A DNA stretch of 45,290 bases, from contig MWEM01000020.1 in NCBI GenBank assembly GCA_002071085.1, positions 1 to 45,290 on the forward strand, in the 5' to 3' direction. Shown in pieces: positions 1 to 7,418 of the stretch. Position 1 is the stretch's first letter, and each line of letters begins with the position of its first letter. The stretch is from Thermotogota bacterium ADurb.Bin062 (GTDB lineage Bacteria > Thermotogota > Thermotogae > MWEM01). Below the pieces are notes generated by a model. That model ran no database searches, was not told the DNA's origin, and saw only the letters and a list, made by a program, of their open reading frames with translations. The translations under genes and the position numbers were made by a program.

Positions 1-93
1 GTCGATTGTAGTGGCCAACTTTTTTGAGAAAGTGGCTTTTATCGCCGTTTGTAGCACTTTTAGTCGAAAGTTGGGTTATACCCACACCGCCTG

Positions 94-122
94 TTGCATT
101 CCTATTGGCGTTATGGTATAAT
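94..122 (+). promoter_or_regulatory. Probable sigma-70-type promoter for the secreted-peptide operon
   Basis: TTGCAT (94-99) and TATAAT (117-122) are separated by exactly 17 bases. Transcription would start near 129, about 105 bases before the first gene, and that gene carries an AAAGGGGG ribosome site. The bases before 94 contain no gene that I can recognise. Confidence 0.7.
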
Positions 123-233
123 CTTTTCACGTAAAATAAAAGAAGAATACCGTTATATGTTCATTCCGCTTTGAGAAATGATGCATAAGCAGACACTGGA
201 AGGACAAAAAAGATTGCGAAAGGGGGTTCATCT

Positions 234-620
234 ATGAAGAAGCTGACACTTGTAGTGGCTTTCCTATTGATCGCGTTGGTCGGTTTTTCCTGGCTCTCCA
301 CCATACCCGCAAGAAACTATGGCTGGGCGTTACCTGCTCTGGATTCGCCTTACTACCTTAACAGAGCTGTATACCCTTATTACGGGTATGGATCGGTCTA
401 CCCGGTTGCGCCTTCGGTCTATTCTTACGCGGTAGCGCCTTCGGTCTATACCGTTCCGGTTCGCACCTATTACCCGACGGTCGTCTCAACGGTTCCGGCC
501 TACGTTGTGCCCGTCGTACGTTACCCGGTCGCCTATTACGCGCCAGTAGTCTACTCTCCTTGGGTGCCGGTCAGTTATTATCCGTGGGGGACCTATTATC
601 CCACCCTCTACGGTTGGTAG
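234..620 (+). CDS. Small exported Tyr/Pro/Val-rich protein, function unknown
   Basis: I do not recognise this 128-residue protein as a family member. Residues 1-25 form a Lys-Lys-led hydrophobic segment typical of an export signal or single anchor. The rest is low complexity, dominated by Tyr, Pro and Val, with an internal repeat of the hexapeptide VAPSVY near residues 58-72 and no cysteine. Such composition suggests an envelope- or surface-associated structural peptide that interacts through aromatic residues, but that is inference. The ATG is preceded by AAAGGGGG at good spacing. The stop codon touches the next ATG with no bases between, so the two proteins are probably made together by translational coupling. 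A promoter lies at 94-122 and a terminator follows the second gene. Confidence 0.65.
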   Translation: MKKLTLVVAFLLIALVGFSWLSTIPARNYGWALPALDSPYYLNRAVYPYYGYGSVYPVAPSVYSYAVAPSVYTVPVRTYYPTVVSTVPAYVVPVVRYPVAYYAPVVYSPWVPVSYYPWGTYYPTLYGW

Positions 621-1367
621 ATGATCGTTATGAAGTCTGGCCTTTTCATTGTCTTATTCATCGTTATATTAGCCGTTGGAGGCTTCGGCGCCATCTTCAT
701 TATGAGAGACGCGAGCACCCACTCGGGGACGATACTTCAGGTGACCGAAACCGCCTTCATCGTCCAGGGAGAGAACGGGCAAAGAATGGAACTGCCTCGG
801 TCCGAGGTCGTTTCTATACTCACGGAGTCTCTCTCGGGTTCCGTTTCACAGACCTCTTCGGCTTCACCCATAATGGCGCAGCCGGTCCCTGAGGTGGGTT
901 ATCCCGCGCCTGTCGCAAGCGCGCAGATCGCCGTGGAAAGCCCGTATTACACAATCGATATGGAATTTGAAAGCCGCAAACGCGTTTTGCTCTACCAAGA
1001 ACGCGCGAAAAACCCGCTGCTTTCCGTCGGCCTCAGTTTGGTAATCCCAGGCGGGGGGCATTTCTACACCGAACGCTGGGGAGCGGGCGTCTTCTTTTTC
1101 GCGACGCGCGCCATCTTCACCGGAGTCACCCTATGGGGCTTCTGGACTACCGCGACTGTCGACGAGAACGACGAACCTGTCTTTAGGATGAACAGCCCTA
1201 TCGTCGGAACCGTTGGCGCGGTGGGACTCACCACGATGCTGATACTCGAATGTGTGGACTCTTTTTCAGGGGTGAATAGATACAACGATATGCTTCGCGT
1301 CCGTTTGGGCATCGATAAAGTGGATACGCAATTGATCCCCGCGATGCCCGCGATCGTCAGTCCCTAA
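621..1367 (+). CDS. Membrane protein with a TM2/DUF5683-like C-terminal region
   Basis: The 248-residue product has an N-terminal membrane segment (about 7-27) and a short basic/polar part (33-66) that could be a small beta domain. A Ser/Pro-rich linker follows (70-105), then a C-terminal membrane region. That region begins NPLLSVGLSLVIPGGGHFY (131-149) and continues with hydrophobic stretches near 153-175 and 193-212. The pattern of Asn-Pro, Pro-Gly-Gly-Gly and aromatic residues before a helical pair resembles TM2/DUF5683-type membrane proteins, whose role is poorly known. Its ATG directly abuts the stop codon of the Tyr-rich gene, with only a weak ribosome site, so coupling is likely; Met4 (630) is an alternative start. 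A strong terminator lies 24 bases after the stop. Confidence 0.6.
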   Translation: MIVMKSGLFIVLFIVILAVGGFGAIFIMRDASTHSGTILQVTETAFIVQGENGQRMELPRSEVVSILTESLSGSVSQTSSASPIMAQPVPEVGYPAPVASAQIAVESPYYTIDMEFESRKRVLLYQERAKNPLLSVGLSLVIPGGGHFYTERWGAGVFFFATRAIFTGVTLWGFWTTATVDENDEPVFRMNSPIVGTVGAVGLTTMLILECVDSFSGVNRYNDMLRVRLGIDKVDTQLIPAMPAIVSP

Positions 1368-1390
1368 AGACGAATAGACGAGCCTAATCG

Positions 1391-1416
1391 CCGCGGCCTT
1401 GGCCGCGGTTTTTTTT
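1391..1416 (+). terminator. Intrinsic terminator
   Basis: A perfect 8-bp stem CCGCGGCC/GGCCGCGG with a two-base loop is followed by eight T residues. It ends the two-gene unit that starts at the promoter at 94-122. Confidence 0.9.
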
Positions 1417-1436
1417 GAAAAGAACGCTACCCCTCT

Positions 1437-1460
1437 GGGAACGCCGAACTTTAGTTCGGC
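1437..1460 (+). repeat. Short hairpin repeat, copy 1
   Basis: GGGAAC is followed by the palindrome GCCGAACTTTAGTTCGGC. This is the first of five copies I can see in intergenic DNA (also 1484, 11595, 44814, 44939). It lies in the gap between the terminator and the first cysteine desulfurase gene. It resembles a REP-type dispersed element; no RAYT transposase is in the window. Confidence 0.8.
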
Positions 1461-1483
1461 TTGGGCTTGCCTTTTGGTTGGCT

Positions 1484-1507
1484 GGGAACGACGGACTGTA
1501 GTTCGGC
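1484..1507 (+). repeat. Short hairpin repeat, copy 2 (diverged)
   Basis: GGGAAC followed by GACGGACTGTAGTTCGGC, an imperfect version of the same palindrome, sits 23 bases after copy 1 in the same orientation. Both copies are followed by TTGGG, so the repeated unit is longer than the palindrome alone. Confidence 0.7.
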
Positions 1508-1636
1508 TTGGGTTTGGAAGGCGCTCCCAGGCGGTGCTTCCGGAAGGCGCTCCTAGTAAAAACCACGTCGCAACGGAGAAAAAAGTAGCCAATCTCAAAG
1601 GCAGAGGACAACACCGTTTTTCGTCTTTTGTGGTAG

Positions 1637-1642
1637 TATAAT
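1637..1642 (+). promoter_or_regulatory. Candidate -10 box of the cysteine desulfurase operon
   Basis: A perfect TATAAT lies 32 bases before the TTG start of the first desulfurase gene. I see no good -35 hexamer at 16-18 bases, so this is a -10-only call. Such promoters often depend on an activator. Confidence 0.45.
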
Positions 1643-1673
1643 AAGATGTCGAGACGAAGGAGTTGAACAACCC

Positions 1674-2861
1674 TTGATTTACCTGGATCATTATCGAACG
1701 ACACCCGTTTCCGAGGCGGTTGTCAGCAAGATGGCCCCGTTTTTCCGGGATGATTTTTTTCTTCCGGAGCCTTTCACAAAAAGGGGGACGAAAGCGGAGG
1801 AGATCATCGAACAAGCGAATCGGACACTATTGGATACCTTCCATCTGAAAACCGGAGAGGTGATGTACACCTCCGGCGGTACCGCCGCCAACAACATTGT
1901 CATCTCAGGGGTCTTGAGAGACGTGGAACCGTCGCAGGCGCACGCCGTTTGCGCCGTCATCGATCACCCTTCGATCGTCCATACCTACGAATACTATCGC
2001 AAGAAAGGGGTTTCGGTGACCTTCCTCAAAGTCGACGATGACGGATGGATCGATCCGGAGGAATTACGCTGGAGCATACAACCGAAAACGCTCCTCGTCA
2101 GCTTCACTCACGTCAACCACACGATCGGAGTGATCCAGCCGTTGGAGCAGCTGTTACCGATCATCAAAGAGCGAAATCCCAACACGCGGATTCATATCGA
2201 TGCGGCGGTCTCCTTGAACGCGATGGATCTCGATCTCACGAAGCTTCCAATAGACTTTTTAACCTTTTCCGGTCACAAGATTTACGGACCGAAAGGGATA
2301 GGCGCCGTCGTTTTCAGGAACAACGGACTCCTGAAGCCGACGCTTTTCGGTTCGGTCACGACCTCTCCTTTTACCCCCGGAGCGGAGAACATACCCGGTA
2401 TTGTGGGGTTAGCTGAAGCCCTCAGGCTAGCGGCCGAAAAACGCGCGACTTACCGCCTCAAGACGCGCCGGTTGCAGGAGCGGGCGATAAACCTGATAGA
2501 ATCGGATATACCGGATGTCGTCCTGAACGGGCCCAAGCCAACCTCATTCGGGAATCTCGACGCCATCCCGACACAACGGGCGGTGGATAATATCAATTTC
2601 TCTTTCCGTTACGTGGAGGGGGAGTCGATTATGTTGTTTTTAGACTTCGAGGACATCGTCGTGGCGACCGGAAGCGCTTGTGCCTCCTCGGATCTCAAGG
2701 TCAACTACGTCCTCAGCGCGATCGGCCGCGATCACGAGATGGCGCATGGCTCGCTTCGCATCACGCCAGGGTGGGACAACGATGAGGAGCAGATCGATCG
2801 GTTTGTCGATCGATTAAAGCCTATCGTGAGTCGTTTACGGGCGCAAAGCACCTTGCGGTAG
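1674..2861 (+). CDS. Cysteine desulfurase-family PLP enzyme, diverged paralogue
   Basis: Class V aminotransferase fold, 395 residues. The PLP lysine is Lys202 in SGHKIYGPKG, the stacking histidine His98, the cofactor aspartate Asp176, and a candidate persulfide cysteine Cys336 in GSACASS. IscS/NifS enzymes take sulfur from cysteine to form a persulfide. Several usually fixed sites differ: the opening LDxAATTP is LDHYRTTP, NNEIGT is NHTIGV, the DAVQ motif is DAAVS (the PLP-oxygen glutamine is missing), and GGxERGLRSGTEN is changed to a SVTTSPFTPGAEN segment. It may therefore have altered substrate or partner choice. The start is TTG, with AAGGAG 11 bases upstream. It is first in an operon with an IscU-like gene 141 bases downstream and a more typical IscS paralogue after that. 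Confidence 0.8.
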   Translation: MIYLDHYRTTPVSEAVVSKMAPFFRDDFFLPEPFTKRGTKAEEIIEQANRTLLDTFHLKTGEVMYTSGGTAANNIVISGVLRDVEPSQAHAVCAVIDHPSIVHTYEYYRKKGVSVTFLKVDDDGWIDPEELRWSIQPKTLLVSFTHVNHTIGVIQPLEQLLPIIKERNPNTRIHIDAAVSLNAMDLDLTKLPIDFLTFSGHKIYGPKGIGAVVFRNNGLLKPTLFGSVTTSPFTPGAENIPGIVGLAEALRLAAEKRATYRLKTRRLQERAINLIESDIPDVVLNGPKPTSFGNLDAIPTQRAVDNINFSFRYVEGESIMLFLDFEDIVVATGSACASSDLKVNYVLSAIGRDHEMAHGSLRITPGWDNDEEQIDRFVDRLKPIVSRLRAQSTLR

Positions 2862-3002
2862 AATCGCCGAAACGTGAAATCCTCGATCGAATCCGTTCGA
2901 AAGAGGTGTTGAAAATAGAAGGCAGACGCCCAAAACAGCCCCTAGAGTGAACAAGCTCGATAGAAGATGAAGGGGCGCCGCTTATGAAGGAGGAAAAAAG
3001 CG

Positions 3003-3638
3003 TTGGCAGTCATCAGGTATTCAGAGAAAGTATTGGAGCACTTTCGAAATCCGAAAAACATCGGGTTGATCGAGAACGCAGACGGTCAGTCGACCGTCGG
3101 GTCACCCGCTTGCGGGGACCAAGTTTCTATGTTCCTAAAGGTCGAAGAGGACCGTATCGCCGATATCAAATTCTTGTCCTACGGCTGTGCTTCGAACATC
3201 GCGACGGGATCCATCATCACGGAGATGGCGAAGGGAAAGACCTTGGCCGAGGCGAAAGCGATTACGTGGAAGGATGCGGTGGACGAGCTGGGAGGTTTAC
3301 CACCCGTGAAGATCCACTGCTCCGTGTTGGCGATAGACGGATTAAGGGCCGCCATTCAGGATTATGAGGAAAAGACGACCGGTGTGAAATCCGAAAGAAA
3401 GGTCGATGAAATGGCGATTCTGGATGAGCTGAAAAAGGTCATCTATCCCAAGAACGGCATCAACATCGTGGATACGAATATGATCCGTTACCTTTCTTTC
3501 GAAGAAGGGACCATCTACATCGAGGTTTCACTCGAGGAGACAGACGTTTTTAAACAAAACGTTCTGGAAGAAATTTACGAACATCTCGAAGCCTTGCCCG
3601 GTGTGGACAAGGTCGAGATAAAGGTTGTGGAATACTGA
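3003..3638 (+). CDS. IscU/NifU-type Fe-S scaffold fused to a MIP18 (DUF59)-like domain
   Basis: Residues 1-125 match the IscU/NifU N-terminal scaffold, on which Fe-S clusters are built before transfer. The three cluster cysteines are present: Cys37 (ACGD, with Asp39), Cys62 (GCAS) and Cys106 (HCS, with His105). After a charged linker, residues about 137-211 read ILDELKKVIYPKNGINIVD and onward, which resembles the MIP18/DUF59 family (SufT-like Fe-S carriers and maturation factors). The C-terminal half lacks the cysteine often found in such domains. The start is TTG with a perfect AAGGAGG. The stop overlaps the next ATG by one base (TGATG). The fusion suggests that assembly and delivery are joined in one chain; this is inference. 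Confidence 0.85.
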   Translation: MAVIRYSEKVLEHFRNPKNIGLIENADGQSTVGSPACGDQVSMFLKVEEDRIADIKFLSYGCASNIATGSIITEMAKGKTLAEAKAITWKDAVDELGGLPPVKIHCSVLAIDGLRAAIQDYEEKTTGVKSERKVDEMAILDELKKVIYPKNGINIVDTNMIRYLSFEEGTIYIEVSLEETDVFKQNVLEEIYEHLEALPGVDKVEIKVVEY

Positions 3639-4789
3639 TGAGAGAAGTCTATTTAGATCACGCGGCGACGACTCCGCCCTATCCAGAGGTTCTCAAAGCG
3701 CTACAAGAATCGTATGCGACCATTTACGGAAACGCCTCTTCTTTACACGCGACGGGCCAAAAAGCGCGCCGCGCACTCGAAAAGGCGCGTGAAGACATCG
3801 CGAAGCTGATCGATGCCGAGCCTGAAGAGGTCTATATCACCTCCGGGGGTACGGAATCCGATAACATAGCGCTATTCGGAACCGAAGCGCTCTACCCCGG
3901 TCAACCTATGATCACCTCGTTGATCGAACACGAAGCCGTCTTAGAGAGCGCGAAGGCGTTGGAGTCGAAAGGACACCCGGTTCGTTTTTTACCGGTCGAT
4001 ACAAATGGAGTCGTCGACTTGAACGCATTGAAGGCATATTTAGAAGAAAAGCCCTTTCTGGTATCGGTGATGGCGGCGAACAACGAAATCGGCACGGTCC
4101 AGCCGGTCAAGGAGATCGCGAAGCTCGCGCACGAAAGAGGGGCGCTCGTACATACCGACGCGGTACAAGCTGTCGGGAAGATTCCGATTAATGTTCGTGA
4201 GCTGGGGGTGGATATGCTTTCTGCTTCCGCGCACAAGTTTTATGGCCCAAAAGGCATCGGATTCTTCTATTTGCGCAAAGGGGTGAAGGTGCTTCCAATC
4301 GTTCAAGGCGGCGGCCACGAACGCGGGTTGCGTTCCGGGACGGAAAATGTGCCGGGTGCTATCGCTATGGCGTTGGCGCTAAAAATATCGACCCGACTGT
4401 TCACTCGGACGCACTACCGATATGAGCGGTGGACGGCCCAAATCCTGAGTAAATGCGGAGAAATCGGCGGTTTTCGTTTAAACGGACATCCCCAGCAGCG
4501 GGTCCCCGGTCTATTGAGTTTGAGTTTTAAGAGAATCAATGGCGAAGCGTTGATGGAACTGCTGGATATGAACGGCGTCGCGGTTTCTACGGCATCCGCC
4601 TGCCAATCTCACTCAGCAAAAAGGGGATACTCGCACGTGATTCAGAGCCTCGGGATCGATGAAGAATACGCCAACGGGACGATTCGTGTGTCGTTGGGCG
4701 TGGAAAACGTGCAGGAAGAGGTCGATTTCTTCTGTGAAATCTTGAAAAAATGCGTGCTGCAGTTGAGGGGTTACCGAAATGGTCAATAA
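3638..4789 (+). CDS. Cysteine desulfurase, IscS/NifS type
   Basis: The 383-residue enzyme has a near-canonical IscS/NifS layout: YLDHAATTP at 5-13, GGTESDN at 70-76, His98, NNEIGTVQP at 148-156, TDAVQAVGK at 173-181, PLP Lys200 in SAHKFYGPKG, RGLRSGTENVPG at 229-240, and catalytic Cys322 in TASACQSHS. It converts L-cysteine to alanine and a Cys-bound persulfide for the scaffold encoded on either side. It overlaps the upstream IscU fusion by 1 base and the downstream IscU-like gene by 11 bases, so the three should be made in step. It, rather than the diverged paralogue at 1674, is the likely main sulfur donor. NifS versus IscS naming cannot be settled here. Confidence 0.92.
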   Translation: MREVYLDHAATTPPYPEVLKALQESYATIYGNASSLHATGQKARRALEKAREDIAKLIDAEPEEVYITSGGTESDNIALFGTEALYPGQPMITSLIEHEAVLESAKALESKGHPVRFLPVDTNGVVDLNALKAYLEEKPFLVSVMAANNEIGTVQPVKEIAKLAHERGALVHTDAVQAVGKIPINVRELGVDMLSASAHKFYGPKGIGFFYLRKGVKVLPIVQGGGHERGLRSGTENVPGAIAMALALKISTRLFTRTHYRYERWTAQILSKCGEIGGFRLNGHPQQRVPGLLSLSFKRINGEALMELLDMNGVAVSTASACQSHSAKRGYSHVIQSLGIDEEYANGTIRVSLGVENVQEEVDFFCEILKKCVLQLRGYRNGQ

Positions 4790-5147
4790 ATACTCACCGC
4801 TCTTAACCGACCATTTTATGAACCCCAGGAATATCGGGCGACTAACGGATTACACCTTCAAGGTCGAATCGGATCACCTGAAAGACGGAGACCAGATCGT
4901 TTTCTACGTTGACCTGGAAAACGGCCGCGTAAAAGACATCTCCTACAAGATACAAGGCTGTCCTCGAGTTATCGCCGCCAGCTCTTTCACGAGCGAGCTC
5001 GTGAAAGGGAAAACGATCTCCGAGGTCTTGGAAATAAAAGAAGACGCGATCGCGGAACGGTTGGGCATCACCGATCCATCCTTCGTTTGTATCAGGCTGC
5101 CGCTAGCGACCCTACAGCGGAAATTGAAAGAATACGTTTCGGGGTGA
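4779..5147 (+). CDS. IscU-like protein lacking the first cluster cysteine
   Basis: The 122-residue protein aligns by eye with IscU: HFMNPRNIGRL near the start, the GCPRVIAASS segment with Cys61, KGKTISEV, and a final Cys104. The first scaffold cysteine (ACGD) is replaced in LKDGDQIVF, giving Asp36 where Cys is expected, and the His before the third Cys is Val103. Only two of three cysteines remain, so it may bind a cluster with an Asp ligand, carry sulfur rather than iron, or act as an assembly regulator. It starts 11 bases inside the end of the IscS gene and ends 7 bases before thrC. Because it is intact and tightly coupled, I do not call it a pseudogene. Confidence 0.75.
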   Translation: MVNKYSPLLTDHFMNPRNIGRLTDYTFKVESDHLKDGDQIVFYVDLENGRVKDISYKIQGCPRVIAASSFTSELVKGKTISEVLEIKEDAIAERLGITDPSFVCIRLPLATLQRKLKEYVSG

Positions 5148-5154
5148 CGAACCG

Positions 5155-6363
5155 ATGTTCGCCCGCCGACTGATCTCGACGATCTCTCAGCAGCCCTTTC
5201 CCTTTTCGAGGATCGAAGAATACGCGGATAACGGTGAGGCTTTAGAAGTCCAGTTAGAAGGCGTAGAGCACGCGAAAATCCGCACGGAACAGGCCGGCGT
5301 CTTGAAACGATACGCCAATTTCATCCCTTTTAACGATCCCAAGGCCACCTATTCCTTAGGAGAAGGCGACACCCCGCTACTGGAAGCGGACGCGAGTTTG
5401 AAGGCAGAGACCGGGATCGAGAATCTCTGGATCAAGGATGAAACCCGTAACCCCACTGGCAGTTTCAAGGACCGGGGGTCTTTGTTTTGCCTATGGATGG
5501 CGGACGAGATGGGAGAAAGCGCCCTGGCGACGGTTTCAACGGGCAACATGGGCCATTCGATCGCGGCCTACGCGGCCCGTTCGGGAAAGAGAGCGCTCAT
5601 CTTCGTTCCGGAGTTCGCCCCGATGGAAAAGGTCTTGCCGATGGCGTTCTTCGGCGCGGAGGTCTTTCGCGTCCGATCCCCGCATTACTCCGAGATGAAG
5701 AGCAAAGTGCTCGAAACCGCTTCCGCACGCGGGGTACGAGTGGTGACGGGAAACGGGCCGATCCGTTGTGAAGGGTACAAATGCTTGGCTTTTGAACTCT
5801 ACGAACAATTGAAGGGACAGGCACCGGACTACATCGCCCTTCCGATATCCGCCTGCGGGCATATCAGGGGTATCTTCAAAGGCTTTCGCGAGCTGATGGC
5901 CGCCGGTTTTCTCACACGACTACCGGCTATGGTGGCGGTCCAGGCCTCGCGGAACGCGCCCATCGTCCAAGCGATCCAAAGTGAATCGGGCGAGATCCAT
6001 CCCTTTCCGGTTTACCCCACGGTGGCCGAAGCGATCACGAGCACGAACCCGCCGGGCGGTTCCGAGATCGTGGAAAAGGCGAAACGGTATCGCTGGCCGG
6101 CCGAAACGGCGACGGAGGAAGAGATCATCAAAGCCCACCAAAGGCTAGCGATGAGCGGCTTTTTCGTGGAACCCTCCTCCGCGACGGTACTTCCCGCGTT
6201 AAAAAAACTTCGTCGAAGAGGTGTGATTCCCCCTGAGTCGTGTGTGGTCATGGTTCTGACCGGCTCTGGGATGAAAGACCTCTCGTTGTTGCCACGGAAA
6301 GCAGCGGACACCCGTGTCGTGGGTCTGGAAGACCTGGAGAAGGTCTTGTCCGAACGATCATAG
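5155..6363 (+). CDS. thrC: Threonine synthase
   Basis: A fold-type II PLP enzyme of 402 residues that would convert O-phosphohomoserine to threonine. The cofactor lysine is Lys105 in NPTGSFKDRG. STGNMGHS (about 127-134) is the phosphate/cofactor loop and VLTGSGMKD near residue 363 is the usual C-terminal motif. GEGDTPLL at 69-76 is typical of the family. The N-terminal zinc-ribbon cysteines seen in some threonine synthases are absent. The related cystathionine beta-synthase-like or threonine dehydratase groups are less likely given GEGDTPL and NPTGSFKDR. The gene follows the Fe-S cluster by 7 bases, and the dipeptidase starts 9 bases after its stop behind AGGAGGAG. Why it is linked to Fe-S genes is unclear; a threonine pathway enzyme needing clusters is not in view. 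Confidence 0.88.
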   Translation: MFARRLISTISQQPFPFSRIEEYADNGEALEVQLEGVEHAKIRTEQAGVLKRYANFIPFNDPKATYSLGEGDTPLLEADASLKAETGIENLWIKDETRNPTGSFKDRGSLFCLWMADEMGESALATVSTGNMGHSIAAYAARSGKRALIFVPEFAPMEKVLPMAFFGAEVFRVRSPHYSEMKSKVLETASARGVRVVTGNGPIRCEGYKCLAFELYEQLKGQAPDYIALPISACGHIRGIFKGFRELMAAGFLTRLPAMVAVQASRNAPIVQAIQSESGEIHPFPVYPTVAEAITSTNPPGGSEIVEKAKRYRWPAETATEEEIIKAHQRLAMSGFFVEPSSATVLPALKKLRRRGVIPPESCVVMVLTGSGMKDLSLLPRKAADTRVVGLEDLEKVLSERS

Positions 6364-6372
6364 GAGGAGAAA

Positions 6373-7392
6373 ATGTCCAAGCCAGATCGAATAGACGGTC
6401 ACTTCGATTTACTGATGTCGCTTGATCATAGAAGGCGGATCGGTCAAAAAAACGTTATAGAAACGCAGTTTCTCCCTTCTTTTCGGGCGGGAGGGTTCAC
6501 CGGAATGATCGCGTCGGTTTTCATAGAGGACCGATTCTTACCCGAGATGGGATTACGAAAGGCCTTAGACCAGATTGGGAGCTTGTATGAAGACCGCCGG
6601 GAGAGCCAAGGGACGTGGGATATCTGTAAGACCTATGAGGATTACGAGCGATGTCGACAAGCCGGGCGTTTCGGTTTCTTCCTTTCGTTGGAAGGAGCCG
6701 ACCCCTTGATGAACGACTTGGGTCTCCTCAGGGTGTTCTACGAATTGGGAATCCGATTTTTGGGCCTCGTCTGGAGCCGTCGGAATTACGCTGCGGATGG
6801 CTGCCATTTCAAACCGGTTTCGGAAGGCCGAAAGGGCGGTCTGACGGATTTTGGGGTAGCGTTGTTGAAAAAAGGGGAAGAGTTGGGGATGATCATCGAC
6901 GTGAGCCACCTGAACGACGAAGGGTTTGAGGACGTCTACGCCTACGCGAGTAAACCGTTCATCGCCTCACACTCCAATTGCCGGGCGTTGATGGACACCG
7001 CCAGGAACCTTCGGGACATCGATATTCGACGGATTGCCGAAATCGGCGGGCTGATCGGCGGCAACGCAGCGAACATTTTTATCAAAGACCCTCCTCGTGA
7101 AGCCACCGTGCGGGACTTCGCAAAACATCTGGCCCATATGAAACGCCTAACCGGCATCGATCACGTGGCTTTAGGGTTTGATTTCTGTATACACCTTAGG
7201 GAAGACAGTCCGAGGCCTTCGTCTACGGATACCGGCGGTATACCCGTCTTTAGAGAGATCATCGACGGCCATCCGGAACTGACCCGTTTGGAAGAGGCGT
7301 TGCGAGAAGAGGGGTTCAACCCGGAAGAGATCGAAAAGGTCTTCGGAGGCAACTACGCGCGGTTCCTCCGCGCTCACCTTTCGCAGGCATAG
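6373..7392 (+). CDS. Membrane dipeptidase-family (M19) metallopeptidase
   Basis: The 339-residue protein matches the renal dipeptidase/M19 family, zinc enzymes that split dipeptides, including ones with D-residues. Visible motifs: DGHFDLL near the N terminus (HxD zinc ligands), SLEGADPL (about 98-105, bridging Glu), IDVSHLNDEGF, FIASHSNCRALMD, and HVALGFDF near 268. There is no signal peptide, so it probably works in the cytoplasm, perhaps recycling peptides or Cys-Gly-like dipeptides. The link to cysteine use in this operon is inference. A textbook ribosome site, AGGAGGAGAAA, precedes the ATG. It ends the plus-strand operon and converges on tldE. I see no clear terminator in the 26-base gap, though there is a short GC hairpin inside the tldE end. 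Confidence 0.88.
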   Translation: MSKPDRIDGHFDLLMSLDHRRRIGQKNVIETQFLPSFRAGGFTGMIASVFIEDRFLPEMGLRKALDQIGSLYEDRRESQGTWDICKTYEDYERCRQAGRFGFFLSLEGADPLMNDLGLLRVFYELGIRFLGLVWSRRNYAADGCHFKPVSEGRKGGLTDFGVALLKKGEELGMIIDVSHLNDEGFEDVYAYASKPFIASHSNCRALMDTARNLRDIDIRRIAEIGGLIGGNAANIFIKDPPREATVRDFAKHLAHMKRLTGIDHVALGFDFCIHLREDSPRPSSTDTGGIPVFREIIDGHPELTRLEEALREEGFNPEEIEKVFGGNYARFLRAHLSQA

Positions 7393-7418
7393 GATCCGGA
7401 ATCTCTAAAGCCGGGCCG

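Noticed and set aside
1399..1641. An 80-residue open frame between the membrane protein and the first desulfurase gene
   Set aside because: It runs over the terminator hairpin and two hairpin repeats and has no plausible ribosome site.
2862..3002. Riboswitch or small gene in the 141-base gap before the IscU fusion
   Set aside because: Only a 6-bp GCCCCT/AGGGGC inverted repeat and a 13-codon frame are visible, too weak to support a call.
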